Part shown: in pieces, positions 33,897 to 42,339 of the stretch
How positions within the stretch are numbered: the first letter of the stretch is position 1
How the letters are laid out: every line of letters starts with the position of its first letter
Assembly (NCBI GenBank): GCA_025355325.1
Contig: JANXZX010000185.1
Location: 1 to 43,392 of the forward strand
Length of the DNA: 43,392 bases
Origin: Geobacteraceae bacterium
GTDB taxonomy: Bacteria; Desulfobacterota; Desulfuromonadia; Geobacterales; Pseudopelobacteraceae
Direction of reading: 5' to 3'
Position numbers and translations under genes: made by a program
Notes under the pieces: model-generated
Seen by the model: only the letters and a program-made list of their open reading frames with translations
Told to the model about the DNA's origin: nothing
Database searches by the model: none

Positions 33897-34709
33897 ATGA
33901 AAACAGCTCATCACCGTTTAGGTACCATCGGCGTCCTGTTTCCGGTATTTCTTATTCTGGCGCTTACCGCTTCGTTGTCCTATGCCATATCAGGGCCTGC
34001 CATTGAAGAGGGTGTAGGTTTGAGCGCCACACTGAACCTTCTTGCTGCTGATGGCAAACTGAACACCAAAAGCCCGGCAGTCATTTCCGGTAAGTGTCCG
34101 CAAAAAATTGATTTCAAAGGGCATATCAATTCACCGGCAGCGGGGGTCGTCAAGTATCGCTTTATCCGCAGTGATGGCGGCAAATCAGGGGTGCAGACAC
34201 TTAAATTTGAAAAAACCGCATCAAAAGAAGTCCTGACATCGTGGAAACTTGGCCAGCAGTATAAAGGATGGATTGCCATCCAGATTGAATCGCCGCAAAA
34301 AACTGAGTCAAACAAGGCGCATTTCGAGTTGGTATGCGGGGAAGAAAAGGCAGCAGAACCTACTGGAATGCCTCCTGCAAAAGCTGCAAATACGGCAAAA
34401 AGTGAGATTCCAAAGAGTAGCCCGATAGACGTTAAGATGGTAGTAACCGCACCCGACGGCACCTCCAGCAGCGACCGGCTGGTCTATAGCGGCGACTGTT
34501 TCGATAAACGTTTTCATGTTGCTACCGTATTTACAGCAAGGCAGGCCGGTACCTACAGTTATGCGGAAATTACCAGAGACGACTCCAAGGGGGCACCAAA
34601 GACAATAACCTTTGATAAGCCGGGCAAAAAGAGTGTTGATATGGGAATCCCTGCTGATGGTACCAAGGATTACTGGATGCAGGTGAATGTTCTGAAACCG
34701 GTACAGTGA
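33897..34709 (+). CDS. Exported repeat protein, N-terminal part (frame broken at its end)
   Basis: The 270-residue product has a signal peptide (hydrophobic stretch VLFPVFLILALTASLSYA) and two related beta-rich domains, each with a cysteine pair: SGKCPQKIDF to FELVC, and SGDCFDKRFH. In domain 1 the end reads SPQKTESNKAHFELVC. In domain 2 the frame stops at KPVQ, and the matching end NSNRIEFSAVC lies in the next frame (see the next entry). So it is very likely one gene with a frameshift. AAGGAGGAC precedes the ATG. The family is not known to me. Confidence 0.8.
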   Translation: MKTAHHRLGTIGVLFPVFLILALTASLSYAISGPAIEEGVGLSATLNLLAADGKLNTKSPAVISGKCPQKIDFKGHINSPAAGVVKYRFIRSDGGKSGVQTLKFEKTASKEVLTSWKLGQQYKGWIAIQIESPQKTESNKAHFELVCGEEKAAEPTGMPPAKAANTAKSEIPKSSPIDVKMVVTAPDGTSSSDRLVYSGDCFDKRFHVATVFTARQAGTYSYAEITRDDSKGAPKTITFDKPGKKSVDMGIPADGTKDYWMQVNVLKPVQ

Positions 34710-35368
34710 ACTCAAACCGGATCGAGTTCTCGGCAGTCTGCACAAACGATTCGCCCAAAGGAGGTGTGCAAGCTCAAAAGACTGCCAGGAAAAGCCCCGT
34801 AAAGGGTGATCCTCCTGCGGCATCCAATAAGGTCGCCCCTTCTTCCGTTACGGCAAAAAAATCCGCACCACCGATTGGTACATGCTATTCATTTCAACCA
34901 GGCAGCATGAAAGTTGCTGACTTCAAAGGCAAGCCTGCGGTAATTGCAGATGTTAATGGCAGTGCTCGCAGTCTTTATACCGCCAAAGACAGCAACGATG
35001 CCGGTCGGGCACTGGCAGCAGCACAGAATTACGCCTTCAGCGAGATCTGTTACGTAGGGAAAACCTCAACATTCACCTATTTCCTCAGCTCCGGCCAGCA
35101 CCCGACCGGAAGTTACGGAGACGAAAAATGCATTTCATTTAATCCTGCCAGCGTGAAGGTAGAGGAACACCAGATGAAAGCCAAGAATGATCCTAACAAG
35201 GTAACCGGCACCTATTGGGCACTTACTGATGGGGAACGGGTTATTCGGGGTTTCGGGAATTCTGTGGATAGTAAGGCTACTGCCGGTGAAGCTTTACAGG
35301 TGATCAAAAAGTACGCTTTTACGGATCTCTGCGGAGTTGGTGGCTTCTACTACTACGTACGCAAGTAA
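34706..35368 (+). CDS. Continuation of the exported repeat protein in a shifted frame
   Basis: This frame, with a GTG overlapping the upstream stop, begins VNSNRIEFSAVC, which completes domain 2 of the upstream reading frame, and goes on through a Lys/Ala/Pro-rich linker to two further related repeats: TCYSFQPGSMKVADF to FSEICYVG, and CISFNPASVKVEEH to FTDLCGVGGF. No signal peptide is present, so alone it would not be exported. It is best read as the C-terminal part of the gene starting at 33897. A coupled second protein starting at GTG is less likely. Confidence 0.7.
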   Translation: MNSNRIEFSAVCTNDSPKGGVQAQKTARKSPVKGDPPAASNKVAPSSVTAKKSAPPIGTCYSFQPGSMKVADFKGKPAVIADVNGSARSLYTAKDSNDAGRALAAAQNYAFSEICYVGKTSTFTYFLSSGQHPTGSYGDEKCISFNPASVKVEEHQMKAKNDPNKVTGTYWALTDGERVIRGFGNSVDSKATAGEALQVIKKYAFTDLCGVGGFYYYVRK

Positions 35369-35394
35369 TGGTCTGCTGCTGATGGCAATGGGTG

Positions 35395-35450
35395 CCGGGG
35401 CATCAGGGAGGGTGAATTCTCCACCTGATGCCCCCGGTAACGTTTTTTTT
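35395..35450 (+). terminator. Intrinsic terminator after the repeat protein
   Basis: CCGGGGCATCAGG pairs with CCTGATGCCCCCGG (35424-35437) and a run of eight Ts follows at 35443-35450. Confidence 0.9.
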
Positions 35451-35487
35451 CAGTGACTTTGCAGGCCGCTTTGCCATGAAACTTTAT

Positions 35488-35715
35488 TTATTTTGTCGAT
35501 TCAATTGGATGTGAAAAGTAGAACGTAGTCCCTTTGTCCTGAGTAGATTCAAAGCGGACTTTTCCGTGAAGATACTTTTCACCGAGCAGTTTAATTGCAA
35601 GAGTTCCAATTCCACTGCCCATACTTGCCTTTGTACGGTTTATTTCCAAGTAATTCCAAAAAAAACATTATTAAATGCTGTATACAAATATTCAGCACTT
35701 ATGTATAAAACATGC
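35488..35715 (-). pseudogene. Decayed C-terminal end of a histidine kinase
   Basis: Read on the minus strand this gives ASMGSGIGTLAIKLLGEKYL and then TTFYFSHPIEST before a stop at 35488-35490. These are the G2 box and last strand of a HATPase domain. Upstream in a different frame comes SAEYLYTAFNNVFF, like an N-box. The two are joined with a frame change and a missing middle, with a stop upstream in frame. No start or full domain remains, so it is a degraded fragment. The rest of the 35451-35778 gap holds the promoter region of the next gene. Confidence 0.65.
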
Positions 35716-35778
35716 AATTAAAGGCGTGATTCGAATAATGTGGTTTAGTAATGACAAAGAGGAACGGTTGGATTTGCG

Positions 35779-36894
35779 ATGGATACTCTAAAAGCTGCGT
35801 TCATACTGGTGCCTTGTCTGCTGCTGGGATTGGCTACCGGATTTGTCATGCACCGCTCGGATTTCTGCATTGCGGGCATGTTTCGTGATCTGTTTCTTTT
35901 TGGCTCTGTTTTCAAGCTGCGCACCCTAATGCTTCTCGTTGCTTGCAGCATGTTGCTGTTCGAGCTGGCCCACATGCTAGGATTTATATCAATCTATCCA
36001 TTTCCGCTATTCGGCTCGCCATCTTTCGCTAATATCATCGGCGGATTTATCTTTGGTGTGGGGATGGTTCTGGCTGGTGGTTGTGTTGTCGGCTCCCTCT
36101 ATAAGATGGGCGCCGGCAGCATCCTGAGTGCCGTTGCCTGTGCCGGACTCATAGCGGGGAGTGCTCTCTACGCCGAGATACACCCGATGTGGGGTGCTCT
36201 GATTACGAAAACCACTTTTTTTAAAGGGAAAATTACCATCCCTCAGATTCTTGGAATGGATCCGCTGCCGCTGATGTTGTTATTCATCTTCGGATCAGCA
36301 CTTTATTTTCAGCGCAGTTTTCGGCACGGTCTTATGACCCGCCCGACTTATGCTGAAGGATCGATACAACCATGGAAAGCTGCGGTGCTTTTATCGTTTA
36401 TAGGTTTGATCTCATGTATTTTAATCGGTATGCCGCTTGGAATAACCACTGCGTACGCCAAGATGGCGGCATATTTTGAATCAATCTTTTCAAGTAAGCA
36501 TGTAAGCGAACTTGCGTTTTTTCAGCTCAACCCCCTTAAGTACCAACAGCCACTGACCGGGATACCATTGATTGGGGGACCTGGCCCACGCCTCGATGCA
36601 GTCGCAATGATCCAATTCCCGTTGATCGCCGGTATTGTTTTTGGCAGTGCTCTTTCTAGTATTCTGCTGAAAGAATTCAGGGTGCATGCAAAAGCGCCGC
36701 TGCGCCAGTATCTTTCAGTGGCCGTCGGAGGAATCATTATGGGCTTGGCGAGTCGTATGACTCCAGCCTGCAATATATGGCATCTTATGGGCGGACTGCC
36801 GATACTGGCTGCACAGAGCGTTCTTTTTCTGGTTGGTTTGCTTCCGGGAGCCTGGTTGGGAAGCGTGCTTCTTTCAAGGATTGTTATCAAGTAA
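35779..36894 (+). CDS. YeeE/YedE family transporter (thiosulfate or sulfur compound)
   Basis: The 371-residue membrane protein has about nine helices and the repeated Cys-containing motifs of this family: HRSDFCIAGMFRD near the N-terminus, GVGMVLAGGCVVGSLYKMGAG in the middle and GLASRMTPACNIWHLMGGLP near the end. In E. coli YeeE (TsuA) such cysteines carry thiosulfate. The downstream TusA-like gene supports a sulfur relay. YedE members have been linked to selenium, so the substrate is not certain. GAGGAACGG precedes the start. Confidence 0.9.
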   Translation: MDTLKAAFILVPCLLLGLATGFVMHRSDFCIAGMFRDLFLFGSVFKLRTLMLLVACSMLLFELAHMLGFISIYPFPLFGSPSFANIIGGFIFGVGMVLAGGCVVGSLYKMGAGSILSAVACAGLIAGSALYAEIHPMWGALITKTTFFKGKITIPQILGMDPLPLMLLFIFGSALYFQRSFRHGLMTRPTYAEGSIQPWKAAVLLSFIGLISCILIGMPLGITTAYAKMAAYFESIFSSKHVSELAFFQLNPLKYQQPLTGIPLIGGPGPRLDAVAMIQFPLIAGIVFGSALSSILLKEFRVHAKAPLRQYLSVAVGGIIMGLASRMTPACNIWHLMGGLPILAAQSVLFLVGLLPGAWLGSVLLSRIVIK

Positions 36895-36945
36895 GAAGGT
36901 GTTTTAATTTATTTAGGATCAATAGTAGAACAGGGAGAATGTCTT

Positions 36946-37197
36946 ATGAGTGGCAATGAAGATAAGATTGTCGAGCACGACCTCTGCGGCCAGATCTGCC
37001 CTTCGACGTTACTTGTTGCTTTGAGGGAGATAAACAGGAATATCTCTCAGCTCACAGGCGGTGAGGTTAAACTGCTTTTCAAAACCGACAATCGAGATTC
37101 AATCAATACCATCCCGGAAGCTGTTGGAAACATGGGGTTGAAGGTGAACGTGCAGAAACAGGAGTCTTACTATGAAATCCTGGTTTTAAAAATATAG
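36946..37197 (+). CDS. TusA/SirA-like sulfurtransferase protein
   Basis: The 83-residue product has the TusA fold, with the active cysteine in DLCGQICPSTLL. The usual CPxP motif is CPST here. The LLFKTDNRDSINTIPEAVG segment and the last strand YYEILVLKI fit the family. It follows the YeeE-type gene with a GGGAG site, as in yeeE-yeeD pairs, where the TusA-like partner hands sulfur from the transporter. Some members act in selenium metabolism. Confidence 0.87.
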   Translation: MSGNEDKIVEHDLCGQICPSTLLVALREINRNISQLTGGEVKLLFKTDNRDSINTIPEAVGNMGLKVNVQKQESYYEILVLKI

Positions 37198-37245
37198 AAT
37201 TATCAGCCATTTTAATTGGCTGAAAATCCTTCATGAAGGGCCACG

Positions 37246-39432
37246 ATGACTAAAAACAATTCAGCCGCACCCAAAAAATGCATTGAAAAATCTCAGGCTG
37301 AGCAAATCGAGCGGTTGCAGAAGGAAAATGAGGAACTGCGCAAGAGGCTGGAGCACAAAAGCAGCTATATTCGTACCAAGGTGAACCAGTTGCTTGACAT
37401 GATGGGCACCGTGCCGCTTCGAACTGAAGAATTAGACGATACTATGCTGGTCGAGTTTGACCCGCTTGGCATTATCTGTGATTCTTTCAGGCATATTTTG
37501 TCCAATCTCCACTCTACAAACAGACAACTGTATATCGCCAATGAAGAAACCAAGGCAATTTTTGCTGCCGCAGAGGTCGGTATTTTACATATCGACAAAA
37601 ATAAGAAAATTCTCTCGCATAATAATAAGTTGAAAGAATTCTTTCTTCCAGGAATGAGTGACAGCGACATTGTCGGTCATACGTGCATCGATCTGATTTG
37701 CGGAGGCGTAATGCCGGAAGAGGGTTGTTCCTTCAGTCAAGTCATTCGAAATGGTGGCAAATCACGTCTCAGGAACTGGACCTTTCAAGGTTTCGTTTTC
37801 GATGTTATTGGTACTCCGATTTTGGATCAGGACGGTGCAGTTGACAGCGTTGTATTGGTTTATCACGATGTTACTGCTCGCAAGCAGGCAGAGGAAGAGC
37901 GTCAGGAGGATCTCCTGTTTATAGAAGAACTGCTTAAGAACGCTCCTGTTGGTATCCGTGTATTTGACGGCACATCCGGTAGATGTCTTCTTATAAATCA
38001 GGTCTCGGCTGAAATTGCCGGCGGAGACATTGAAGTCATGCAACAACAAAACTTCCGCATGCTTGACTCATGGCAAAAAAGCGGGCTTCTGGGTGTTGCC
38101 GAAGCGGTCTTGTCAGATTGTGCTACCCGCATGGTGGAAACCGAAGTGCTGACATCCTTTGGTAAGCAGGTTGCAGTCGAATACATTGTCTCCCGTTTTG
38201 CAGTAAAAGATAAACCACACCTGCTCGTTATAGGGCGAGATATTACCGTTGAAAAGCAGCTTGAAGCCAAAAACAAGAAAATCGAAGCGCAGATGCTGCA
38301 TGTGCAAAAACTGGAAAGTCTTGGTGTGCTCGCAGGAGGCATCGCCCATGATTTCAACAATATCTTGCTGGCAATCCTTGGCAACGCTGAGCTGGCACTA
38401 ATGCGGCTTCTCCCCGAGTCTCCAGCCCGCAACAATCTCCAACAGATTGAAAAGGCCGCACAACGCGCTGCAGACCTTGCCCAACAAATGCTGGCGTATT
38501 CCGGCAAAGGGCAATTTGCGATTGAGCGGCTGGATATCAATTCAATGATTACAGAGATGAGCCAAATTCTGGAAGTATCTGTCTCAAAGAAGGCGGCGAT
38601 GCGTTTAACTCTGGCCGATAAACCTCCTTTATTTGAGGGGGACGCAACACAGATTCGCCAGATCATCATGAATCTGGTCATAAATGCTTCTGATGCGATT
38701 GGTAACGAGAACGGAGTCATAACGATAACGACGGGTTCAATGCATTGTGACCAGGATTATCTGTCGAAGGTGTGGCTCTACGACAAGTTGGAAGAAGGAA
38801 TATACACCTATTTTGAGGTTGCTGACACGGGCTGCGGTATGGACCACGAAACAATGGCCAAAATATTTGATCCTTTCTTTACAACGAAGTTCACCGGTCG
38901 CGGACTTGGGATGGCAGCCGTTCTAGGAATTGTAAGAGGACACCGTGGGGCTATCACAGTGTATAGCGAGCTGGGAAAGGGGTCCAGTTTTAAGGTTTTC
39001 CTCCCTGCTGATCATAATGTTTCTGCTATATCAGTTTGCGAGTCTACCACAGTCAAGTTGCTATCAGGTTCGGGTAATATACTGCTGGTAGATGATGAAG
39101 AAACGATCCTCACTTTGGGCAAGGATATGCTGGAAGAACTGGGATACAATGTCCTTACGGCGCTGGATGGAATTGAAGCGCTGGACATATTCATTAATCG
39201 CAAGGAAGAAATCACATGTGTCCTTCTTGACCTTACCATGCCGCGACTTGACGGAGAGCAGACTTTCCGCGAATTGCTGCGTATTGATCCTAATATTAAG
39301 GTTATAATGTCAAGTGGTTATAACGAGTTAGAGGTTGCCCGGAGGTTTGTAGGCAGAGGACTGGCCGGTTTTATTCAGAAACCTTACAAGCTTGCGGAGC
39401 TGGCCCGGAAACTGGGGGGTATAGTTGTGTAA
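37246..39432 (+). CDS. Hybrid sensor histidine kinase with PAS domains and receiver
   Basis: The 728-residue cytoplasmic kinase has an N-terminal coiled coil (about residues 15-40) and two PAS-type sensor domains (about 95-220 and 225-350). HisKA follows with the phospho-accepting histidine in GGIAHDFNNILLAIL, then HATPase with N-box MNLVINASDAI, DTGCGM and FDPFFTTKFTGRGLGMA. A C-terminal receiver domain has ILLVDDEETI and the phospho-acceptor LLDLTMPRLDG. No membrane segment is seen. It lies 48 bases after the TusA-like gene and may be in the same unit. Confidence 0.92.
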   Translation: MTKNNSAAPKKCIEKSQAEQIERLQKENEELRKRLEHKSSYIRTKVNQLLDMMGTVPLRTEELDDTMLVEFDPLGIICDSFRHILSNLHSTNRQLYIANEETKAIFAAAEVGILHIDKNKKILSHNNKLKEFFLPGMSDSDIVGHTCIDLICGGVMPEEGCSFSQVIRNGGKSRLRNWTFQGFVFDVIGTPILDQDGAVDSVVLVYHDVTARKQAEEERQEDLLFIEELLKNAPVGIRVFDGTSGRCLLINQVSAEIAGGDIEVMQQQNFRMLDSWQKSGLLGVAEAVLSDCATRMVETEVLTSFGKQVAVEYIVSRFAVKDKPHLLVIGRDITVEKQLEAKNKKIEAQMLHVQKLESLGVLAGGIAHDFNNILLAILGNAELALMRLLPESPARNNLQQIEKAAQRAADLAQQMLAYSGKGQFAIERLDINSMITEMSQILEVSVSKKAAMRLTLADKPPLFEGDATQIRQIIMNLVINASDAIGNENGVITITTGSMHCDQDYLSKVWLYDKLEEGIYTYFEVADTGCGMDHETMAKIFDPFFTTKFTGRGLGMAAVLGIVRGHRGAITVYSELGKGSSFKVFLPADHNVSAISVCESTTVKLLSGSGNILLVDDEETILTLGKDMLEELGYNVLTALDGIEALDIFINRKEEITCVLLDLTMPRLDGEQTFRELLRIDPNIKVIMSSGYNELEVARRFVGRGLAGFIQKPYKLAELARKLGGIVV

Positions 39433-39445
39433 TTGTGACGTATTT

Positions 39446-39600
39446 AAGTTCTTCTGATATTGTCGTAAGGGGTAACCGGGAGATTTTGAAAAATTGTTTG
39501 GTCAACTATTGAACAATGCGGTAGAGTGCCTTCATTTAGGCACTAACAGCACTATCGAAGCTACAACGGGGCAGTTCCGGCTGAAACAGTCCGTTTACAC
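39446..39600 (+). pseudogene. Decayed histidine-kinase N-box fragment
   Basis: Read in one frame this gives SSDIVVRGNREI, and one base over it continues EKLFGQLLNNAVECL then TIEATTGQF. Together they resemble the start of a HATPase domain (GNREIxEKLFGQLLNNA), broken by one base in a T run at about 39484. No more of the domain is present. It fills most of the 186-base gap between the hybrid kinase and the receiver gene. Confidence 0.5.
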
Positions 39601-39618
39601 TGCAAACAGGAGAAAGCC

Positions 39619-40047
39619 ATGGATGGTAACGGGGCGGAACAGAGAAACGAGTCTATCAGGCCGCAGGTAATGCTGGTTGATGATGAAGAATGTATCCGTG
39701 AAACCGTTAGAGAGCTTCTTGAATCAGAAGGGATAGGTATTCTTACCGCTAACGGTGCGAATGAATGTCTGTGCTTTCTCAGAAGCGGTTTCAGGGGAGT
39801 GATCCTGATGGACGTCATGATGCCTGAAATGGATGGCTGGGCAACTATACGGGCAATTGAAAAAGAGGGGCTCCTGCAGGGGAACGTCATTTCCATGCTG
39901 ACCGCTCTGGAGGCACCTGATGAGAGAATGGATGGGTTACAGGAGTATGTTGTCGACTACATAACCAAACCATTCAGTCCCGACAGTTTTGTTGCTGCGA
40001 TCAGGAAATATCTGGTTTTCCTGAATCAGCTGCCAAGGGTATGTTAG
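39619..40047 (+). CDS. Single-domain response regulator (receiver)
   Basis: The 142-residue protein is one receiver domain with all active residues: acidic pair in MLVDDEECI, phospho-acceptor aspartate in ILMDVMMPEMDGW, the TAL threonine and the lysine of YITKPFSP. It has no output domain. Its stop overlaps the start of the CheB-type esterase gene by seven bases, so it could regulate that enzyme in trans, replacing the receiver that normally is fused to CheB. The upstream kinase is a candidate phosphodonor. Confidence 0.92.
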   Translation: MDGNGAEQRNESIRPQVMLVDDEECIRETVRELLESEGIGILTANGANECLCFLRSGFRGVILMDVMMPEMDGWATIRAIEKEGLLQGNVISMLTALEAPDERMDGLQEYVVDYITKPFSPDSFVAAIRKYLVFLNQLPRVC

Positions 40048-40613
40048 GTATGCCAGGCTGCAATCTTATAATGATTGGATCATCCACCGGCGGGCTCATG
40101 GTGCTGGAAGACATGTTTCCTCGTCTACCGGTTCTGAATGCGGCGGTTGTCATCGTTCAACATATAACCCCTCTGGTAGATCAGTCGTTTGTTACCTCAC
40201 TTGCCAGGGTGTCCGCAATGCCGGTGTCTCTAGCTCAGGAAAGAACATACCTGCAAGCCGGGAACGTCTATCTGGCACCGGGTGGGGTTCATCTGACCCT
40301 GATGCGTAACAGCGTGGTTCATTTGAATGACGGAGAAAAAGTTAATTCCGTCCGCCCTTCAATTGATGTCGCCATGAAATCATTATCTGTTCCCAGTGAA
40401 ATCAGGATCGCAGGTGTTATATTGACCGGAATGGGAGCCGACGGTGCTGCCGGGATCTCCCATGTCAAAAAAATTGGGGGCATAACTATTGCTCAGGATC
40501 AGAAAACAAGCATTATCTACGGCATGCCAAGAGCGGCCGCGGAAACCGGATGTGTTGACTTTATTCTGTCGACCGAACTAATAGCTGAAAAATTAAAAAT
40601 ACTGTTTCAGTAA
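40041..40613 (+). CDS. cheB: CheB-type protein-glutamate methylesterase without receiver
   Basis: The 190-residue product is only the methylesterase domain of CheB. It has the catalytic serine in IGSSTGG, histidine in VQHITP and aspartate in [11 protein letters not shown]. It removes methyl groups or deamidates receptor glutamines. Standard CheB has an N-terminal receiver; here that domain is the separate upstream gene, which overlaps by seven bases. The chemoreceptor gene directly follows. No CheR is seen beside it. Confidence 0.9.
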   Translation: MLGMPGCNLIMIGSSTGGLMVLEDMFPRLPVLNAAVVIVQHITPLVDQSFVTSLARVSAMPVSLAQERTYLQAGNVYLAPGGVHLTLMRNSVVHLNDGEKVNSVRPSIDVAMKSLSVPSEIRIAGVILTGMGADGAAGISHVKKIGGITIAQDQKTSIIYGMPRAAAETGCVDFILSTELIAEKLKILFQ

Positions 40614-40645
40614 ATTATCAATATTTATCGGCAAAGGAGTCTGCT

Positions 40646-42289
40646 ATGCGATTCAAGCGATTTAAGGACTGGCGTATTCAATCGAAGATAATGACCATTA
40701 CTATTGTCAGTGTGGTGATTATGTTGGCGGGGCTCTTTATCTTCCTGCTTCCATCGGTCGAAAAAAGTATCATGAAGGAAAAACAAGATGCTACCCGGCA
40801 CATCGTTGAAGCAACAATGGCGATTGTCGAACAGCACGACGCAGATGTGAAAGCGGGCAAGATGACTCTGGAACAGGCCAAGAAGGATACAACCGAGATC
40901 ATCTCCAAGATTCGCTACGAAAAGAAAGAGTACCTCTGGATTAACGACCTTCAGACAGTATGCATCATGCATCCAATCAAGCCTGAGCTGAATGGCAAGA
41001 ATCTATCGGATCTTAAAGACCCGAAAGGGGTCGCCATTTTTGTGGAGTTTGTCAAGGTCTGCAAAACAAGTGGATCCGGTTTTGTAAACTATATGTGGCC
41101 GAAGCCGGGAGAAAAGGATCCAGTACCCAAGACGTCTTTTGTGCAGCTCTACGAACCGTGGGGATGGGTTTTGGGAAGCGGAATCTACGTGGATGACGTG
41201 CAGAGGTCTGTCGGTAAAATCAAGTGGATGTTCCTTGGACTTAATCTCTTTATCGCCATCTTCAGTCTTCTCCTGGCCTATTCTATCAGCAGGGGCATCA
41301 CCAAAACGCTTGGCTATGTGGCTGACAATCTGGAAGACATGTCCAAAGGCGGCGGTGACCTGACACGCCGGCTTAATGTTGAGCAGGAAGACGAAACCGG
41401 TTCGCTTGCCCATTCATTCAACCGTTTTCTTGATAACATGAAAGAGATAGTAGTCCGCATCAGTCAGAGTGCCGTTAATGTTGCCGGCTCGGCTGACAAT
41501 CTCAATAAAACCTCGGCCACTATTGCAGGCGGAACCGAAAGGGCAGCCTCCCAATCTACCTCGGTTGCGATTGCCTGTGAAGAGATGGCTGCAACGTCTG
41601 CCGATATTGCCCATAACTGCATCCGTACGGTTGAAATTTCAAACCGTGCCAGCAAAACTGCGGCGAACGGATCAGACGTCGTCGGACATGCAGTACAAAG
41701 CATTCAGCGCATTGCCGATAAAGTTCAGCAGAGTGCCAAAACGGTGGTATCGCTGGGTGCCCGCTCCGAGCAGATAGGCAATATTGTCGGCACTATTGAA
41801 GATATTGCCGACCAGACCAATCTGCTGGCTCTTAACGCTGCTATCGAAGCTGCCCGGGCCGGTGAGCAGGGGCGTGGTTTTGCGGTTGTCGCAGACGAAG
41901 TGCGGGCTCTTGCCGAACGCACCACTAAGGCGACCCGTGAAATCGGTGAGATGATTAAGGCCATCCAGAAGGAGACGCAATCGGCTGTTGAAGCTATGGA
42001 AGATGGTGTCAAAGAGGTTGAGCGCGGCACTGAGGATGCCTTCCGTTCCGGCCAGGCACTTGAGGAAATTATCAATCAGGTTGGCGATTTAACCAGTCAG
42101 ATCAATCAGATTGCCACAGCAGCTGAACAGCAGACTGCGACCACAAATGAAATAAGCAAGAGTATGCACCAGATTACCGAAGTGGTGAGTGATGCTTCGA
42201 AGAGTTCGCAGGATACCGCAGTATCTGCAAAAGAACTTGCTTCAATGGCTGATGAGCTGAAACAAATTGTCGCTCAGTTTAGAATGTGA
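40646..42289 (+). CDS. Methyl-accepting chemotaxis protein with Cache sensor domain
   Basis: The 547-residue receptor has a first membrane helix (about residues 14-35), a periplasmic single-Cache-type domain ([11 protein letters not shown] and [21 protein letters not shown]), a second helix around 190-212, HAMP, and a long helical signalling domain. The tip has [20 protein letters not shown] and [17 protein letters not shown], the conserved CheA/CheW contact. There is no C-terminal CheR-binding pentapeptide. The ligand is unknown; Cache_2 sensors often bind small carboxylates. It follows cheB by 32 bases. Confidence 0.93.
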   Translation: MRFKRFKDWRIQSKIMTITIVSVVIMLAGLFIFLLPSVEKSIMKEKQDATRHIVEATMAIVEQHDADVKAGKMTLEQAKKDTTEIISKIRYEKKEYLWINDLQTVCIMHPIKPELNGKNLSDLKDPKGVAIFVEFVKVCKTSGSGFVNYMWPKPGEKDPVPKTSFVQLYEPWGWVLGSGIYVDDVQRSVGKIKWMFLGLNLFIAIFSLLLAYSISRGITKTLGYVADNLEDMSKGGGDLTRRLNVEQEDETGSLAHSFNRFLDNMKEIVVRISQSAVNVAGSADNLNKTSATIAGGTERAASQSTSVAIACEEMAATSADIAHNCIRTVEISNRASKTAANGSDVVGHAVQSIQRIADKVQQSAKTVVSLGARSEQIGNIVGTIEDIADQTNLLALNAAIEAARAGEQGRGFAVVADEVRALAERTTKATREIGEMIKAIQKETQSAVEAMEDGVKEVERGTEDAFRSGQALEEIINQVGDLTSQINQIATAAEQQTATTNEISKSMHQITEVVSDASKSSQDTAVSAKELASMADELKQIVAQFRM

Positions 42290-42299
42290 CCCCTTCCGG

Positions 42300-42336
42300 C
42301 CCTCACATTCCTGGCACATAACGTCAGGGATGTGAG
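42300..42336. terminator. Hairpin between convergent genes
   Basis: CTCACATTCCTG (42302-42313) pairs with CAGGGATGTGAG (42325-42336) with one wobble pair. It lies between the convergent chemoreceptor and crotonase genes. No T run follows on either strand, so its strength as a terminator is doubtful. Confidence 0.4.
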
Positions 42337-42339
42337 AAG

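Noticed and set aside
35488-39600. The two histidine-kinase remnants as two halves of one gene separated by an inversion
   Set aside because: They lie on opposite strands at the two ends of the YeeE-TusA-kinase segment, which fits an inversion, but both contain N-box-like sequence and neither gives the rest of the domain. They look like pieces of different genes.
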